From the NCBI RefSeq assembly GCF_902833085.1, contig NZ_CADFEB010000005.1:248001-312000 (forward strand): DNA of 64,000 nt. The letters are read 5' to 3'. The number at the start of each line of letters is the position of its first letter. Position 1 is the stretch's first letter. Under the pieces are notes generated by a model that saw only the letters and a program-made list of their open reading frames with translations, was not told the origin of the DNA and made no database searches. Positions 17,687-26,075 of this stretch are shown here, one piece after another. The DNA is from Burkholderia ubonensis (GTDB taxonomy: Bacteria; Pseudomonadota; Gammaproteobacteria; Burkholderiales; Burkholderiaceae). The position numbers were made by a program, and so were the translations under genes.

Positions 17687-17905
17687 TCACAACTTACTTC
17701 GGTAATCATCCATCAACGCCCCCCAGCAAAGCACCGGAACCAGCGGCATCGCGAACGTCGCGATGCCCGCCTCACTGTCCGCAAAAATGACAGCCGTCCA
17801 GTGGAGTGGTGGCAACCGTGAATCGCTCGGGCGGCACCTGCAAAACGTCCCTGACAACGTGGATCGCCAGTTGCTTTCGCACTTCCGCCAGCGCTTCCGG
17901 ATTAT
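17687..17905 (-). pseudogene. Remnant(s) of a leftward gene at the edge of the low-GC island
   Basis: No intact gene fits this gap, yet two leftward frames read like the ends of real proteins. One runs from about 17905 to the stop at 17772 (EALAEVRKQLAIHVVRDVLQ, then VPPERFTVATTPLDGC). The other, shifted by one base, continues to a stop at 17687 (IATFAMPLVPVLCWGALMDD). The pair looks like one C-terminus broken by a frameshift, left when the adjacent module arrived. I do not recognise the parent protein. Confidence 0.35.
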
Positions 17906-18372
17906 TTGATGACCCTGCTATTCGGCGTCACTCTTGGGTCGTTACAAAGGCGCTCGCATCCTCCCTTGCACAACGGCAAGAGACTTACACCGAGTTGCAG
18001 ATAGCCACCATTTCCAGTGCTATCCCTTTCATAAGGCGAGTTCATTACGTGCGTGTCAACATAAATATATTGCCGCTTTATTCCAAGTTGAATTAAGAAA
18101 TCCCTAAGTTGCCAACCTCTCGATTCCGCCAACTCCTTGGGGCTGTTTTCGCCGGAAAAAGCGTTCGCAACAACCTGTGCTTGAATTTCGACGTCGGGCC
18201 ATCGCCGCGCATTCAACACAAGGTCTACCATTTTTAAGCGATACGAATTTGGTATGCCTTGATAATTCAACGGAACGCTTTCGACCACATCCTCAGATAT
18301 GGCGCAGGCGACAACCTGTTGAAAAGCACCCAAACCAAATATCAGAAAGACGGTTAAAACGCACTTTCTCAT
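17902..18372 (-). CDS. OmpA-like lipoprotein, candidate immunity protein of the M35 module
   Basis: A 156-residue envelope protein. The N-terminus is a lipoprotein-type signal ending QVVAC (Cys23). The central part resembles an OmpA-like peptidoglycan-binding domain (ELAESRGWQLRDFLIQLGIK). Three cysteines cluster near the C-terminus (LPLCKGGCERLC). It starts four bases after the metallopeptidase gene, so they are coupled. Position right after an effector-like gene and export to the periplasm make an immunity role attractive, but this is inference. Base composition is clearly lower in GC than the chromosome around it. Confidence 0.7.
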   Translation of the reverse strand: MRKCVLTVFLIFGLGAFQQVVACAISEDVVESVPLNYQGIPNSYRLKMVDLVLNARRWPDVEIQAQVVANAFSGENSPKELAESRGWQLRDFLIQLGIKRQYIYVDTHVMNSPYERDSTGNGGYLQLGVSLLPLCKGGCERLCNDPRVTPNSRVIK

Positions 18373-18376
18373 AACA

Positions 18377-19063
18377 TCACCAAATTCCCTTTTTCTTGAA
18401 GTCATCCATATACTCAAAGTGAGCAATATAGCACGCAATATTGTCCGCATTCCTGCTTGCCGCATCCGGATCACTTTGCGCCCAATAGCCGATACCGCTA
18501 GCAAATCCGTAATTCACGTCGTCCGAGTCAAATGTGTCAATATAATGTGTACACTCGTGAATTAGAATCTTCAGCTTGCAGTTTCCAGCGACGTAAACGT
18601 CTTCAACTGTGCAAAAGTGCGGATAGATTGCAATAATTCTTCGCGCCGAATCCGGCTTGCATACTGCTGCATCGTTACTGCCGCTGTTCGGCACGATGTC
18701 GCAGGTAATATTTCTAGCCTTCTGCTCATCCCACCGGATGATGTTCTCAGGCTTCAACTCTTGCATCGCCACAGCGAGCTTTGGCAATCCGGCACTCAAT
18801 TTCGCCCGGAGTGCGTCGTCAGCGCGACCGAACCAGAATTGCGCCCGCTTTTTTGCAGATACGTCCCATCGAGCCACGTCTGCGATTCTTTCTTTAATAA
18901 GAATCACCGCAGTATCTCGCAGTCGCATTATCAGCGCGCGAAATTCCTTATTGCTCATGCTTGGGCAGATTGGCGTTGTGTTTACGAGAACGTCGACCTT
19001 CGAGCCCGGCGTCGTGTTCGTCGCGGCAGAATCGTGAACAAGTTCGTAGCCGTCATTAGGCAT
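18377..19063 (-). CDS. M35-type (aspzincin) metallopeptidase, candidate type VI effector
   Basis: A 228-residue protein without signal peptide. The catalytic core is HECTH (His169, Glu170, His173) followed by an Asp-rich loop (TFDSDDVNYG) that supplies the third zinc ligand of aspzincins. The family's usual downstream NAD-x-x-x-x-Y pattern is present (NADNIACYIAHFEY). The segment WFGRADDALRAKL is also typical of the lysine-specific metallo-endopeptidase group. It overlaps the upstream PAAR gene by eight bases, implying delivery by that tip protein. Known M35-like domains occur in polymorphic toxins; the cellular target is unknown. Low GC and AT-ending codons suggest transfer. Confidence 0.85.
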   Translation of the reverse strand: MPNDGYELVHDSAATNTTPGSKVDVLVNTTPICPSMSNKEFRALIMRLRDTAVILIKERIADVARWDVSAKKRAQFWFGRADDALRAKLSAGLPKLAVAMQELKPENIIRWDEQKARNITCDIVPNSGSNDAAVCKPDSARRIIAIYPHFCTVEDVYVAGNCKLKILIHECTHYIDTFDSDDVNYGFASGIGYWAQSDPDAASRNADNIACYIAHFEYMDDFKKKGIW

Positions 19064-19604
19064 TTTCGTTTCTCACAATTTCAAGGTAAAGCGATTCGAT
19101 GTTGGTCGTGGTGACGCGCTGCGTATGGCCGGTAGCGTCCGTGGCACCGCTGAACACTTTTCCGGACGCAGTACGGATTCGGTATTGCACACGCGCCAGT
19201 GGTCGACCGGTGTCGGCGTCGCGCAAAACATATTGTTCGTCGTGTTCGACCCGCCCCTCCGCCGCCGAACGCAGGGCACCTTGACCTGTCAGCGTCGCCA
19301 CTTGCTCTGCCGTGAAAACCATTCTCATGTTGCGCTCGGCGTAGAAGACCGGCGGTGGGTTGCAACCGCACACGTTAATGTCGCCGCTCAACGCCCATTG
19401 CTTGCCGTTCGGGCCTGTGCCGGGCCAGCGCGGCCCTTTCGGCGCGATGAATCCTTCCTGCTTGCAGGCCGTGCAGTAGGTTTTCATGTAGAGCGTGGCG
19501 ATATGTACCCTCGGCGGTGGGTTCGAGCAGGTCACGGTGCTGAGACCTTCGGTGATGACCGCACTGCCGGCGCGGTCGCCTTGAGCGAGAAAAGACCGGA
19601 TCAT
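19056..19604 (-). CDS. PAAR domain protein with transthyretin-like C-terminal extension
   Basis: A 182-residue type VI secretion spike-tip protein. The first ~95 residues are a PAAR-type fold beginning MIRSFLAQGDRAGSAVITEG, with Cys residues available for metal (CTACKQEG, DINVCGCNPPP). The rest resembles the transthyretin-like extension common on VgrG/PAAR proteins (YVLRDADTGRPLARVQYRIR). Such extensions carry or recruit effectors. It overlaps the PAAR-like gene upstream by four bases and the peptidase gene downstream by eight. No VgrG is in the window, so the module would rely on a VgrG encoded elsewhere. Confidence 0.82.
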   Translation of the reverse strand: MIRSFLAQGDRAGSAVITEGLSTVTCSNPPPRVHIATLYMKTYCTACKQEGFIAPKGPRWPGTGPNGKQWALSGDINVCGCNPPPVFYAERNMRMVFTAEQVATLTGQGALRSAAEGRVEHDEQYVLRDADTGRPLARVQYRIRTASGKVFSGATDATGHTQRVTTTNIESLYLEIVRNENA

Positions 19605-19993
19605 GTCGCCGCCGCTTGGTCAGCCACAGTCGCCAGTTTCACCACCGTGAACGTATCGGCGAAGCCCCTGCCCTCACGTTCCGGGCTATCGGTGATCGCG
19701 TCGCCATTGTCGAGTTCGCTCCCGACGAAAGCGAGCGGCGCGAAGTCGTTGCTCAGTTGCGAGCCGGCACGCACGAACGGCTTGCTCTCCGACGCAGCAG
19801 CAAATCCCGCCCCGTCGATGACGACGGCTTCGCTGCCGTCATCGTAATTAACGATGTCGCCAACACAGGCCAACAACAGTCCGCGATAACTCGCCTTGCC
19901 CGTGACTTCGGCGCCCCACCCTCCGCGCTCGGTACGTGAGCCGATGGTCGCGAAAAGATGCGAAAGTGCGTTTGCATCTTGTTCATTCGTCAT
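19601..19993 (-). CDS. PAAR-like protein, first gene of the orphan type VI cargo module
   Basis: A 130-residue protein resembling PAAR-motif proteins: LFATIGSRTERGG near the N-terminus, LACVGDIVNYDDGSEAVVID and FVGSELDNGDAI, i.e. the repeated G-D-x-V / S-x-L-x-N-G-D turns of the PAAR fold. The ATG at 19993 is chosen for the AAAGGGG a few bases upstream; the longer frame to 20038 lacks a ribosome site. Two PAAR-type genes in a row are unusual, because one spike takes one tip. One may be the adaptor and the other the tip. Confidence 0.72.
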   Translation of the reverse strand: MTNEQDANALSHLFATIGSRTERGGWGAEVTGKASYRGLLLACVGDIVNYDDGSEAVVIDGAGFAAASESKPFVRAGSQLSNDFAPLAFVGSELDNGDAITDSPEREGRGFADTFTVVKLATVADQAAAT

Positions 19994-20271
19994 CCTGAAC
20001 CCCTTTCCGGTTAGCGGGCAAAATATGCCCCTTGCCAACCTAACGCTGCCCCAACAGTGGGATCAATCGGCCGCGTACGAAAAGGTGATAACGGTTTTCT
20101 GGTATCCGAACGAATGTCACGAAAAGCTGGCGGGCAAACAATGGCGGGGGTGAAAGTCAATTGTTCGGAGGCGCGGCGTCGGCCGGATGCCCGTACCGAC
20201 TGCTAGACTTGCCGCCACGCGCCATCGCCCGGCGCACCAACACCTGCAGACAACGAGAAAGGAGTCAATCC

Positions 20272-21879
20272 ATGCCGATCAACAAAAGAAGATGCACGGC
20301 GATTGCGGCGTTGATGCTCACGCCGCTCGCCGCGTTCGCAGCACCCGCCTATACCGCGGCACTAACCCTCGCCAGCCTCAACCCATCCGTCGGCGGAACC
20401 GACAAGGCGACGCTGCAACTCTCCAACACCGGCACCACACCCGCCGCCGCCGGCCTGACGATCGGCATGCCCGCCGGCTTCACGGCGGACGGCTTGACGA
20501 GCGTGTGCGGCGGCGCGCTCACCGCAAGCGACGCCACTGTCACGCTCTCCGGCGCGACGGTGCCTGCCGGCGGCGCCTGCACGTTCACGTTCACGACTCA
20601 CGTGCCGCCCGTCGCATCGCTGCCGCCGCCGGGCGCGCGCAGCTTCAGCATCACGGCGAGCACCGCTGCGGGCCTCGCGACGCTGTCGTCCAGCAGCGCG
20701 CCGACGCTCAAGGGCTTCCTCGGCGCGACGCCGGGGCTGTACAGCAATACGTGGTTCCCGTCGACGGTGCGCAGCGTCGCGATCCTCGACCTGTTCATCA
20801 CGCCGCAGACCGACCCCGGCCCGAACTCGAACGTGTTCTGGTCGAACCAGGTCAACTCGCTGCACGGCTATACGGGCCTGCAGTCGACCGAACTGGTGTC
20901 GGCCACCGAAGGCGTCGGCAAGCAATTCCTGTTCAGCCTGTGGGGCGCGACCGCCGCGAAGCCCGGCACCCCCGCGAGCGCCGGCATCGGCGCCGGCAGC
21001 TACTGCACGGTCAGCGGCTCGGCGACGGACGGCAGCGCGGGCGCGCAGTGCCGCTACCGCTATGAGTGGCAGGCAGGCCACACGTACCGGTTCCGCATCA
21101 CGCCGGACGCGAACCAGGGTCCCGGCTGGTTCAAGAGCAACGTGACCGACGTGACGAACGGCGCGACCGGCGACAGCTTCGACATCGGCAGCATCTACGT
21201 CGGCACGACGCAGACGCAGGTGCCGGTCTCGTCGATCAGCCAGTGGGTCGAGTACTTCGACTGGAATTCGAGCCGCACGAGCTGTGCGTCGGTCGCGTAC
21301 ACGAACGCCCGGTTCAGCGTGCGCGCGTACGACACGCTCGGCAATGCGGTGACGGTGCCGGCCCCGTCGGTCACGGTCAACAAGACCTGCCCGGCGTCCT
21401 ACGCGAACGCGTCCGCGTCGAACGGCGTCGCGACGCTGATCGGCGGCCCGCAGCAGTCGGCGGCCGGCCTCGTCAAGGCGAACGGCGCATGCCTGACGGC
21501 CACGAGCGGCCTGCGCGACGGCAGCCCCGCGGCGCTCGGCGCCTGCCCGACGCTCGCGTCGGTGCGCGCGTCCGGCGGCACGCACTTCAATCCGCAGCTG
21601 TGGGTCGCCGCCGGCGACGGCACGCTGCAGACCAAGTCCAGCTACTGCCTGACCGCCCCCGCGCCGGGCGCTGCCGGCGGCGCGCTGCTGCGCACCTGCG
21701 TGCCCGGCGAAGCGGACCAGCAATGGCAGGTGACGGCAGGCCCGCAGCCGGGCGCCGTGCAGCTCGTATCGCTGCCGTCGAGCCGCTGCCTCGCGCCGGC
21801 CGGCAGCACGCTCGGCCTCCAGCCGTGCACGGCGGCCACAGCCGTCTGGACGACGCCGGGCAAAAGCTTCGCGTACTGA
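20272..21879 (+). CDS. Secreted DUF3472 protein with ricin-type lectin domain
   Basis: A 535-residue exported protein. Signal peptide residues 1-23 (cleavage after AAFA). Residues 25-140 form a surface-protein repeat of the DUF11/DUF7933 kind (SVCGGALTASDATVTLSG). Residues about 150-365 match DUF3472 (NTWFPSTVRSVAILDLFITP, and later SSISQWVEYFDWNSS). The final ~110 residues are a ricin-B-like beta-trefoil (CLTATSGLRDG, then CLAPAGS and QPCTAATAVW). This implies a carbohydrate-binding extracellular protein; no catalytic activity is known for DUF3472. AAAGGAG lies seven bases before the ATG. Confidence 0.82.
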   Translation: MPINKRRCTAIAALMLTPLAAFAAPAYTAALTLASLNPSVGGTDKATLQLSNTGTTPAAAGLTIGMPAGFTADGLTSVCGGALTASDATVTLSGATVPAGGACTFTFTTHVPPVASLPPPGARSFSITASTAAGLATLSSSSAPTLKGFLGATPGLYSNTWFPSTVRSVAILDLFITPQTDPGPNSNVFWSNQVNSLHGYTGLQSTELVSATEGVGKQFLFSLWGATAAKPGTPASAGIGAGSYCTVSGSATDGSAGAQCRYRYEWQAGHTYRFRITPDANQGPGWFKSNVTDVTNGATGDSFDIGSIYVGTTQTQVPVSSISQWVEYFDWNSSRTSCASVAYTNARFSVRAYDTLGNAVTVPAPSVTVNKTCPASYANASASNGVATLIGGPQQSAAGLVKANGACLTATSGLRDGSPAALGACPTLASVRASGGTHFNPQLWVAAGDGTLQTKSSYCLTAPAPGAAGGALLRTCVPGEADQQWQVTAGPQPGAVQLVSLPSSRCLAPAGSTLGLQPCTAATAVWTTPGKSFAY

Positions 21880-21911
21880 CCTGACCGGCGTGCCGCACGA
21901 CGGTACAGAAG

Positions 21912-21951
21912 AAAACGCCCGGCCCGACTCGTCGTCGGCACCGGGCGTTTT
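21912..21951. terminator. Bidirectional terminator between convergent genes
   Basis: AAACGCCCGG pairs with CCGGGCGTTT around a 17-base loop, with an A-run on one side and a T-run on the other. It lies between the rightward DUF3472 gene and the leftward polyamine permease, so it can serve both. Confidence 0.8.
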
Positions 21952-21974
21952 ACGTGGCATCGGGCGAAACGGCG

Positions 21975-22805
21975 TCAGGCCATTGCCGCAGCTGCCGCCG
22001 TCATCCTGCGCCGCTCCTGGCGCAGCATCACGAAGTTCGCAATCACGACGCCGGCCGTCACCGCGAAGATGAGCAGCGTCGCGAGCGCGTTCATCTCCGG
22101 ATTCAGTCCGAGCCGCACGCGCGAGAACACGACGAGCGGCAGCGTCGTCGAGCCGGGGCCCGACAGGAACGCCGACAGCACGAGGTCGTCGATCGACAGC
22201 GTAAACGACAGCAGCCAGCCGGCGATCAGCGCCTGCGAGATCAGCGGCAGCGTGACCGCGAAGAACACCTTGAGCGGCGTCGCGCCGAGATCGAGCGCAG
22301 CCTCCTCGAGCGACGGGTCCAGCTCGCGCACGCGCGACTGCACGATGATCGCGACGTACGAGATGCACAGCATCACGTGGCCGAGCCAGATCGTGAAGAT
22401 GCCGCGCTCGGCAGGCCAGCCGATCCACTTGCCGAGCTCGATGAACAGCAGCAGCAGCGAGATCCCCTGGATCACTTCCGGAATCACGAGCGGCGCATTG
22501 ATCATTCCGCTGAACAGCGCAAAGCCGCGAAAACGCCCCATCCGTGCGAGCACGAAGCCGGCCCACGTGCCGATCACGACCGACGCGGTCGCGGTCATGA
22601 GGCCGATCTTCAGCGACAGCCACGCGGCGGTCAGCAACTCGTCGTCGTCGACGAGCGCCGAGTACCAGCGGAACGAAAAGCCGGACCAGACCGTGACGAG
22701 CTTCGACTCGTTGAACGAATAGACGATCAGGCTGACGATCGGGATGTACAGGAACGCAAAACCGGCAAGGAGCGCCGCGAACTGCAGGAAACGATTCGGC
22801 TTCAT
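21975..22805 (-). CDS. potI: Polyamine ABC importer permease, PotI/PotC type
   Basis: A 276-residue inner-membrane permease with six helices and the ABC permease EAA loop (EEAALDLGATPLKVFFAVTL). Starts MKPNRFLQFAALLAGFAFLY, typical of PotI. Its start overlaps the stop of the PotH gene by four bases. Together with PotF, PotG and PotH it makes a putrescine/spermidine uptake system; exact substrate preference cannot be read. Confidence 0.92.
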   Translation of the reverse strand: MKPNRFLQFAALLAGFAFLYIPIVSLIVYSFNESKLVTVWSGFSFRWYSALVDDDELLTAAWLSLKIGLMTATASVVIGTWAGFVLARMGRFRGFALFSGMINAPLVIPEVIQGISLLLLFIELGKWIGWPAERGIFTIWLGHVMLCISYVAIIVQSRVRELDPSLEEAALDLGATPLKVFFAVTLPLISQALIAGWLLSFTLSIDDLVLSAFLSGPGSTTLPLVVFSRVRLGLNPEMNALATLLIFAVTAGVVIANFVMLRQERRRMTAAAAAMA

Positions 22806-23731
22806 TGACGGCGGCCCTCCTGCTCTTTCGCCTGGAAACGCTGGAACATCGCCATCGGCACGAGCAGCAGCAGCACCATCGCGCAGGTGACCGCGGAAGC
22901 CATCGGCCAGTCGGCGTTGTTGAAGAACTCGTTCCACATCACGCGGCCGATCATCAGCGTGTTCGCGCCGCCGAGCAGTTCCGGAATCACGTATTCGCCG
23001 ACCGCCGGGATGAACACCAGCAGGCAGCCCGCGATGATCCCGTTCTTCGACAGCGGCAGCGTGATCTGCACGAACGCCTTCCACGGCCTGGCGCCGAGGT
23101 CGTATGCGGCTTCGAGCAGGCGCAGGTCCATCTTCACGAGGTGCGCATAGAGCGGCATCACGAGGAACGGCAGGTACGAATACACCATCCCGATGTAGAC
23201 CGCGTAGTTGGTGCGGTACAGCTCGATCGGCGTATGGATCAGGCCGATCGCCATCAGGAAGTTGTTCAGGAGGCCGTTGTTCTTCAGGATGCCGATCCAC
23301 GCATACACGCGGATCAGGAACGACGTCCAGAACGGCAGCATCACGCCCATCATCAGGATGTTGCGGGTCGCCGGGTTCGAGCGCGCGATGTAGTACGCCA
23401 TCGGATAGCCGAGCAGCAGGCACAGCAGCGTCGTGATCGCGGCGACCAGCACCGAGTTCACGTAGGTCGCGAAGTACAGGCTGTCGGTCAGCAGGAACGC
23501 GTAGTGCGACAGGTTCAGCGCGATGTGCACGACGCCGTCGGTGTACGTCGCGAGCTCCGAGTACGGCGGGATGCCGAGCTGCAGCTCCGCGAAGCTGATC
23601 TTGACGACCAGCACGAACGGCACGAGGAAGAACAGCACGAGCCACGTGAACGGGCCGGCGACGACCGCGGTGCGGCCGGTCAGGTTGAAGCGCCTCACCG
23701 GCCAGTTGAGCAGGGACTTGAACGCGGTCAT
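22802..23731 (-). CDS. potH: Polyamine ABC importer permease, PotH/PotB type
   Basis: A 309-residue inner-membrane permease. It has an N-terminal cytoplasmic stretch, then six helices and the EAA loop (EAAYDLGARPWKAFVQITLP). The characteristic PotH segment VMLPFWTSFLIRVYAWIGIL is present. Translationally coupled on both sides (ATGA overlaps with potG and potI). Confidence 0.93.
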   Translation of the reverse strand: MTAFKSLLNWPVRRFNLTGRTAVVAGPFTWLVLFFLVPFVLVVKISFAELQLGIPPYSELATYTDGVVHIALNLSHYAFLLTDSLYFATYVNSVLVAAITTLLCLLLGYPMAYYIARSNPATRNILMMGVMLPFWTSFLIRVYAWIGILKNNGLLNNFLMAIGLIHTPIELYRTNYAVYIGMVYSYLPFLVMPLYAHLVKMDLRLLEAAYDLGARPWKAFVQITLPLSKNGIIAGCLLVFIPAVGEYVIPELLGGANTLMIGRVMWNEFFNNADWPMASAVTCAMVLLLLVPMAMFQRFQAKEQEGRRQ

Positions 23732-24888
23732 GAGGTCAGCACCACGCCCGCCGATGCGCTCCAGCGCACGTAGATCTCGTCGCCGAGCGACGGCGTCTCG
23801 AGCTCCGAGATCGCGAGGCTCGACACGTTCGCGATCACGGTCTTGCCGCCGTCGAGCTTCACGTGATAGAGCGAATACCCGCCCATGTACGCGACGTTCG
23901 AGATCCGGCCGTGCGCCCAGTTGAACGCGCCTTCGGGCGGCTTGCGCGTCAGCGCGATGCGCTCGGGGCGCACCGACACCGAGACCGGCATGCCGAGCGG
24001 GCCGGTGATGCCGTGGTTCACGTACAGTCGGCACGGCAGGCCCGGCGACTCGATGAACACGTGGTCGGGCTCGTCCTCGACGGTGACGCCGTCGAACAGG
24101 TTGGTCGAGCCGATGAACTCGGCCGAGAAGCGGGTGTTCGGATACTCGTAGACCTCGTTCGGCGAGCCGATCTGGACGATCTGGCCTTCGCTCATCACCG
24201 CGAGCCGGTTCGCCATCGTCATCGCCTCTTCCTGGTCGTGCGTGACCATGATGCAGGTGACGCCGACCTTGTTCAGGATGTTGACGAGCTCGATCTGCGT
24301 GCGCTGGCGGATCTGCTTGTCGAGCGCCGACATCGGCTCGTCGAGCAGCAGCAGCTTCGGGCGCTTGACGAGCGAGCGCGCGAGCGCGACGCGCTGCTGC
24401 TGGCCGCCCGACAGCTGGTGCGGCTTGCGCTTCGCGAACTTGCCCATCTGCACGAGCTCGAGCGCCGCATGCACGCGCTCCTTCAGCTCGGCCTTCGGCA
24501 CGCCTTCCTGCTTCAGGCCGAACGCGACGTTCGCTTCGACCGTCATGTGCGGGAACAGCGCGTACGACTGGAACATCATGTTCACGGGCCGCTTGTACGG
24601 CGGCATCTGCGCGAGGTCCTCGCCGTCGATCAGGATCTTGCCCGACGTGACCGTCTCGAGGCCGGCGAGCATCCGCAACAGCGTCGACTTGCCGCAGCCC
24701 GAGCTGCCGAGCAGCGCGAACAGCTCGCCTTTGCGCACCGTCAGGCTGACGCTGCGCACCGCTTCGGTCTCGCCGAATTTCTTGACGACGTCGATGATCT
24801 GGACAAAGTTCTCGGCGCGCGAACCGGCGCCGGACGAGGAAACGAAGGACGGCGCGCTCGCAACCGGCGCACTCGACTGGCTATTCAT
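23728..24888 (-). CDS. potG: Polyamine ABC importer ATPase, PotG/PotA type
   Basis: A 386-residue ATP-binding subunit: Walker A GSSGCGKST, Q-loop in NMMFQSYALFPHM, signature LSGGQQQR and Walker B LLLLDEPMSALD. A C-terminal TOBE regulatory domain follows (about residues 290-380). The N-terminal ~35 residues are Ser/Ala-rich and less conserved; ATG at 24888 is the only good start. It is 92 bases downstream of potF, across a hairpin (24922-24946) that may set a higher level of the binding protein. Confidence 0.93.
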   Translation of the reverse strand: MNSQSSAPVASAPSFVSSSGAGSRAENFVQIIDVVKKFGETEAVRSVSLTVRKGELFALLGSSGCGKSTLLRMLAGLETVTSGKILIDGEDLAQMPPYKRPVNMMFQSYALFPHMTVEANVAFGLKQEGVPKAELKERVHAALELVQMGKFAKRKPHQLSGGQQQRVALARSLVKRPKLLLLDEPMSALDKQIRQRTQIELVNILNKVGVTCIMVTHDQEEAMTMANRLAVMSEGQIVQIGSPNEVYEYPNTRFSAEFIGSTNLFDGVTVEDEPDHVFIESPGLPCRLYVNHGITGPLGMPVSVSVRPERIALTRKPPEGAFNWAHGRISNVAYMGGYSLYHVKLDGGKTVIANVSSLAISELETPSLGDEIYVRWSASAGVVLTS

Positions 24889-24921
24889 GATGTGCTGCTT
24901 CTCTCCTGCGTTTGACGAACA

Positions 24922-24946
24922 AAGCCCCCGGGGGCACCAGGGGCTT
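24922..24946 (-). terminator. Intra-operon hairpin between potF and potG
   Basis: Read leftward: AAGCCCC, 11-base GC-rich loop, GGGGCTT followed by TGTT. It is a modest partial terminator or mRNA-stabilising hairpin downstream of the binding-protein gene, an arrangement common in ABC importer operons. Confidence 0.5.
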
Positions 24947-24980
24947 CATGACTGCATGTGCGACTCCGGCCCGCTTTGCG

Positions 24981-26075
24981 TCAGCGTCCCGATTTCAGCT
25001 CGGTCCACAGACGCGTCTGCAGACGCTGGATCTCCGGCGGCAGCGGCTTGAGCAGGAACAGCGTCTTCACGACGTCGGCCGGCGGATAGACGGCCGGATC
25101 GTTCGCGACGTCAGGCCGCACGTACTTGCGCGCCTCGGCGTTCGCGCTCGGGTAGTACACCGCGTTCGTGATCGCCGCGTGGACCTTCGGGTCCTCGATG
25201 TAGTTGATCCACTCCAGCGCGGCTTCCTTGTTCTTCGCGTCCTTCGGGATCGCCATCACGTCGAACCAGACCGGCGCGCCGCCCTTCGGGATGTAGTACT
25301 CGACCTTGTACGGCTTCTTCGCTTCCATCGCGCGATGCTTCGCGATCACGACGTCGCCCGACCAGCCGAACGCGAAGCACAGGTCGCCGCCGACCAGGTC
25401 GTTGATGTAGCCCGACGAGTTGAACTGCGTGATGTACGGGCGGATCTTCTTCAGCACTTCCATCGCGGCCTTGTAGTCGGCCGGGTTCGTGCTCATCGGA
25501 TCCTTGCCGATATAGTGCAGCGTCGCCGCGAACATCTGGTCGGGCGCGTCGAGCACCGACACGCCGCACGCCTTCAGCTTCGAGATGTTTTCCGGCTTGA
25601 ACAGGATGTCCCAGTTGTCGAGCGGCACCTTGCCGAGGATCTGCTGGGCCTTGTTCACGTTGTACGCGAGGCCGGTCGTGCCGTATGCCCAGGGCACCGC
25701 GAACTTGTTGCCCGGGTCCGCGCCCGCGACGAGCGCCATCAGTTGCGGATCGAGATGCTTGAGGTTCGGCAGCTTCGACTTGTCGAGCGGCGTGAAGATG
25801 CCGGCCGCGATCTGCTTGCCCGCGTAGTTGCTGGTCGGCACGACGATGTCGTAGCCCGAGCTGCCGGTCAGCAGCTTCGCCTGCAGCGTGTCGTCGCTGT
25901 CGTAGTTGTCGTAGCGGACCTTGACGCCCGTCTGCTTCTCGAAATTCGGGATCGTGTCCTTCGCAATGTAGTCCGACCAGTTGTAGACATTGAGCTGCGT
26001 ATCCTTCGCCGCTGCCGCCGATGCGCCCACGCACAGCGCCAGCGCTGCGAACCGGCCCGCCACCTTTGCTTTCAT
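24981..26075 (-). CDS. potF: Polyamine ABC importer periplasmic binding protein, PotF type
   Basis: A 364-residue periplasmic binding protein with a Sec signal (cleavage after ASAAAA, about residue 23). The mature protein begins KDTQLNVYNWSDYIAKDTIP, the hallmark of PotF/PotD. Later motifs include YDIVVPTSNYAGKQIAAGIF and CFAFGWSGDVVIA. It captures putrescine-like polyamines and delivers them to PotGHI. It is the first gene of the leftward operon, with GGAGAACGGG just upstream of the ATG. Confidence 0.94.
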   Translation of the reverse strand: MKAKVAGRFAALALCVGASAAAAKDTQLNVYNWSDYIAKDTIPNFEKQTGVKVRYDNYDSDDTLQAKLLTGSSGYDIVVPTSNYAGKQIAAGIFTPLDKSKLPNLKHLDPQLMALVAGADPGNKFAVPWAYGTTGLAYNVNKAQQILGKVPLDNWDILFKPENISKLKACGVSVLDAPDQMFAATLHYIGKDPMSTNPADYKAAMEVLKKIRPYITQFNSSGYINDLVGGDLCFAFGWSGDVVIAKHRAMEAKKPYKVEYYIPKGGAPVWFDVMAIPKDAKNKEAALEWINYIEDPKVHAAITNAVYYPSANAEARKYVRPDVANDPAVYPPADVVKTLFLLKPLPPEIQRLQTRLWTELKSGR

